Of a DNA stretch of 64,000 nt, positions 63,701-64,000 are shown in pieces; position 1 is the stretch's first letter; every line of letters begins with the position of its first letter. The DNA lies in contig NZ_AP018694.1 in the NCBI RefSeq assembly GCF_009689585.1, forward strand, positions 992,001-1,056,000. Reading direction: 5' to 3'. The notes beneath the pieces were generated by a model, which was given only the letters and a program-made list of their open reading frames with translations, was not told the DNA's origin and made no database searches. Source of the DNA: Aquipluma nitroreducens (GTDB lineage Bacteria > Bacteroidota > Bacteroidia > Bacteroidales > Prolixibacteraceae). A program made the position numbers and the translations under genes.

Positions 63701-64000
63701 ATGCTCGAAGCGATTTCTTCCGAGGATATTCTGTTCATCGACATTGAAACAGTACCGCAAAAAGCTGATTTTACTGAACTTCCTGAGCATTTTCAAAAGC
63801 TTTGGGATAAGAAATCTGTCTATTTCAGAGATGAAACTCAGGCTGCGTCTGATGTTTATGAAAGGGCTGGAATTTATGCTGAATTTGGCAGAATTATTTG
63901 CATTTCGGCGGGTGTAATTATTCAGAAAAATGGAGAGCGCTTTTATCGGGTGAAGTCGTTTCATGACACTGACGAAAAAAAACTATTGCTGGCGTTTAAC
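63701..64000 (+). CDS. 3'-5' exonuclease (DnaQ-like), N-terminal part
   Basis: 100 residues are present before the right edge. ExoI motif FIDIETVPQ (Asp, Glu) opens an RNase H-like exonuclease fold; GRIICISAGVI follows as the second strand. The ATG is one base after the udk stop. It matches the DNA_pol_B_exo2-type exonucleases encoded next to udk in related bacteria. The catalytic ExoII and ExoIII parts lie outside the window. Confidence 0.75.
   Translation, partial: MLEAISSEDILFIDIETVPQKADFTELPEHFQKLWDKKSVYFRDETQAASDVYERAGIYAEFGRIICISAGVIIQKNGERFYRVKSFHDTDEKKLLLAFN

Overview
The window reads as chromosomal DNA of a Bacteroidota bacterium. The genus cannot be fixed from sequence alone; the gene set suggests a marine or sediment relative of the Bacteroidales/Marinilabiliales. 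The signs are start sites without Shine-Dalgarno sequences, promoter candidates of the Bacteroidota type (TTG-N21-TAnnTTTG), many short-signal lipoproteins, an M49 dipeptidyl peptidase with the HECLGH zinc motif, an L25-Pth-S4 protein operon, DUF4924, and ExbB/TonB-type envelope genes. Most of the window is housekeeping DNA with moderate GC content.

Layout. 1-7160 is a nitrogen module: the end of a porin-like gene followed by three consecutive PII-ammonium channel (glnK-amtB) pairs. All three pairs end in a related two-hairpin element with an invariant CTGTTGGGGGACAG apex, and the two long intergenic regions share paired ACCCCAT boxes 53 bp apart. 7166-9831 holds an ArgE-like deacylase and a Tat-exported Gfo/Idh oxidoreductase. 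9900-11171 is an IS256-like insertion sequence; a diverged second copy sits at 37274-38538. Both have terminal inverted repeats and matching 8-bp target duplications. 11321-17693 is an envelope block (TonB-like, ExbB, TamB). 17768-22423 carries tsaD, tRNA-Ser, an HU gene, trmH and dipeptidyl peptidase III, followed by a degenerate 21-bp tandem repeat.

22749-36417 holds a SufS-like desulfurase, htpG behind an elaborate inverted-repeat region, two lipoproteins of unknown function, mazG, a PAP2 phosphatase, a decayed REP transposase with its REP palindromes, serine dehydratase, PepD, a hairpin MITE-like element, a PQQ-propeller protein and an rRNA m5C methyltransferase whose start is unclear. 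36505-47423 holds APS reductase, the second IS and assorted enzymes: GNAT, UbiA-like, metallo-beta-lactamase fold, NAD-binding, S9 peptidase, CobW-type GTPase, AEC carrier and HAD phosphatase. 47705-51576 has a lipoprotein beta-galactosidase and a cupin. A cluster of three minus-strand tRNAs follows.

52585-64000 contains an lnt operon with a split 5'-nucleotidase, an amidase, the prs-rplY-pth-S4-DUF4924 run, engB, manA, udk and the start of a 3'-5' exonuclease.

No phage, CRISPR array, toxin-antitoxin pair or secretion island was seen. The most unusual parts are the triple glnK-amtB array with its shared RNA hairpins and boxes, the IS left end (perfect hairpin, A8 tract, conflicting frames), the heptad-encoding 21-bp repeat array, and the nested inverted repeats before htpG.
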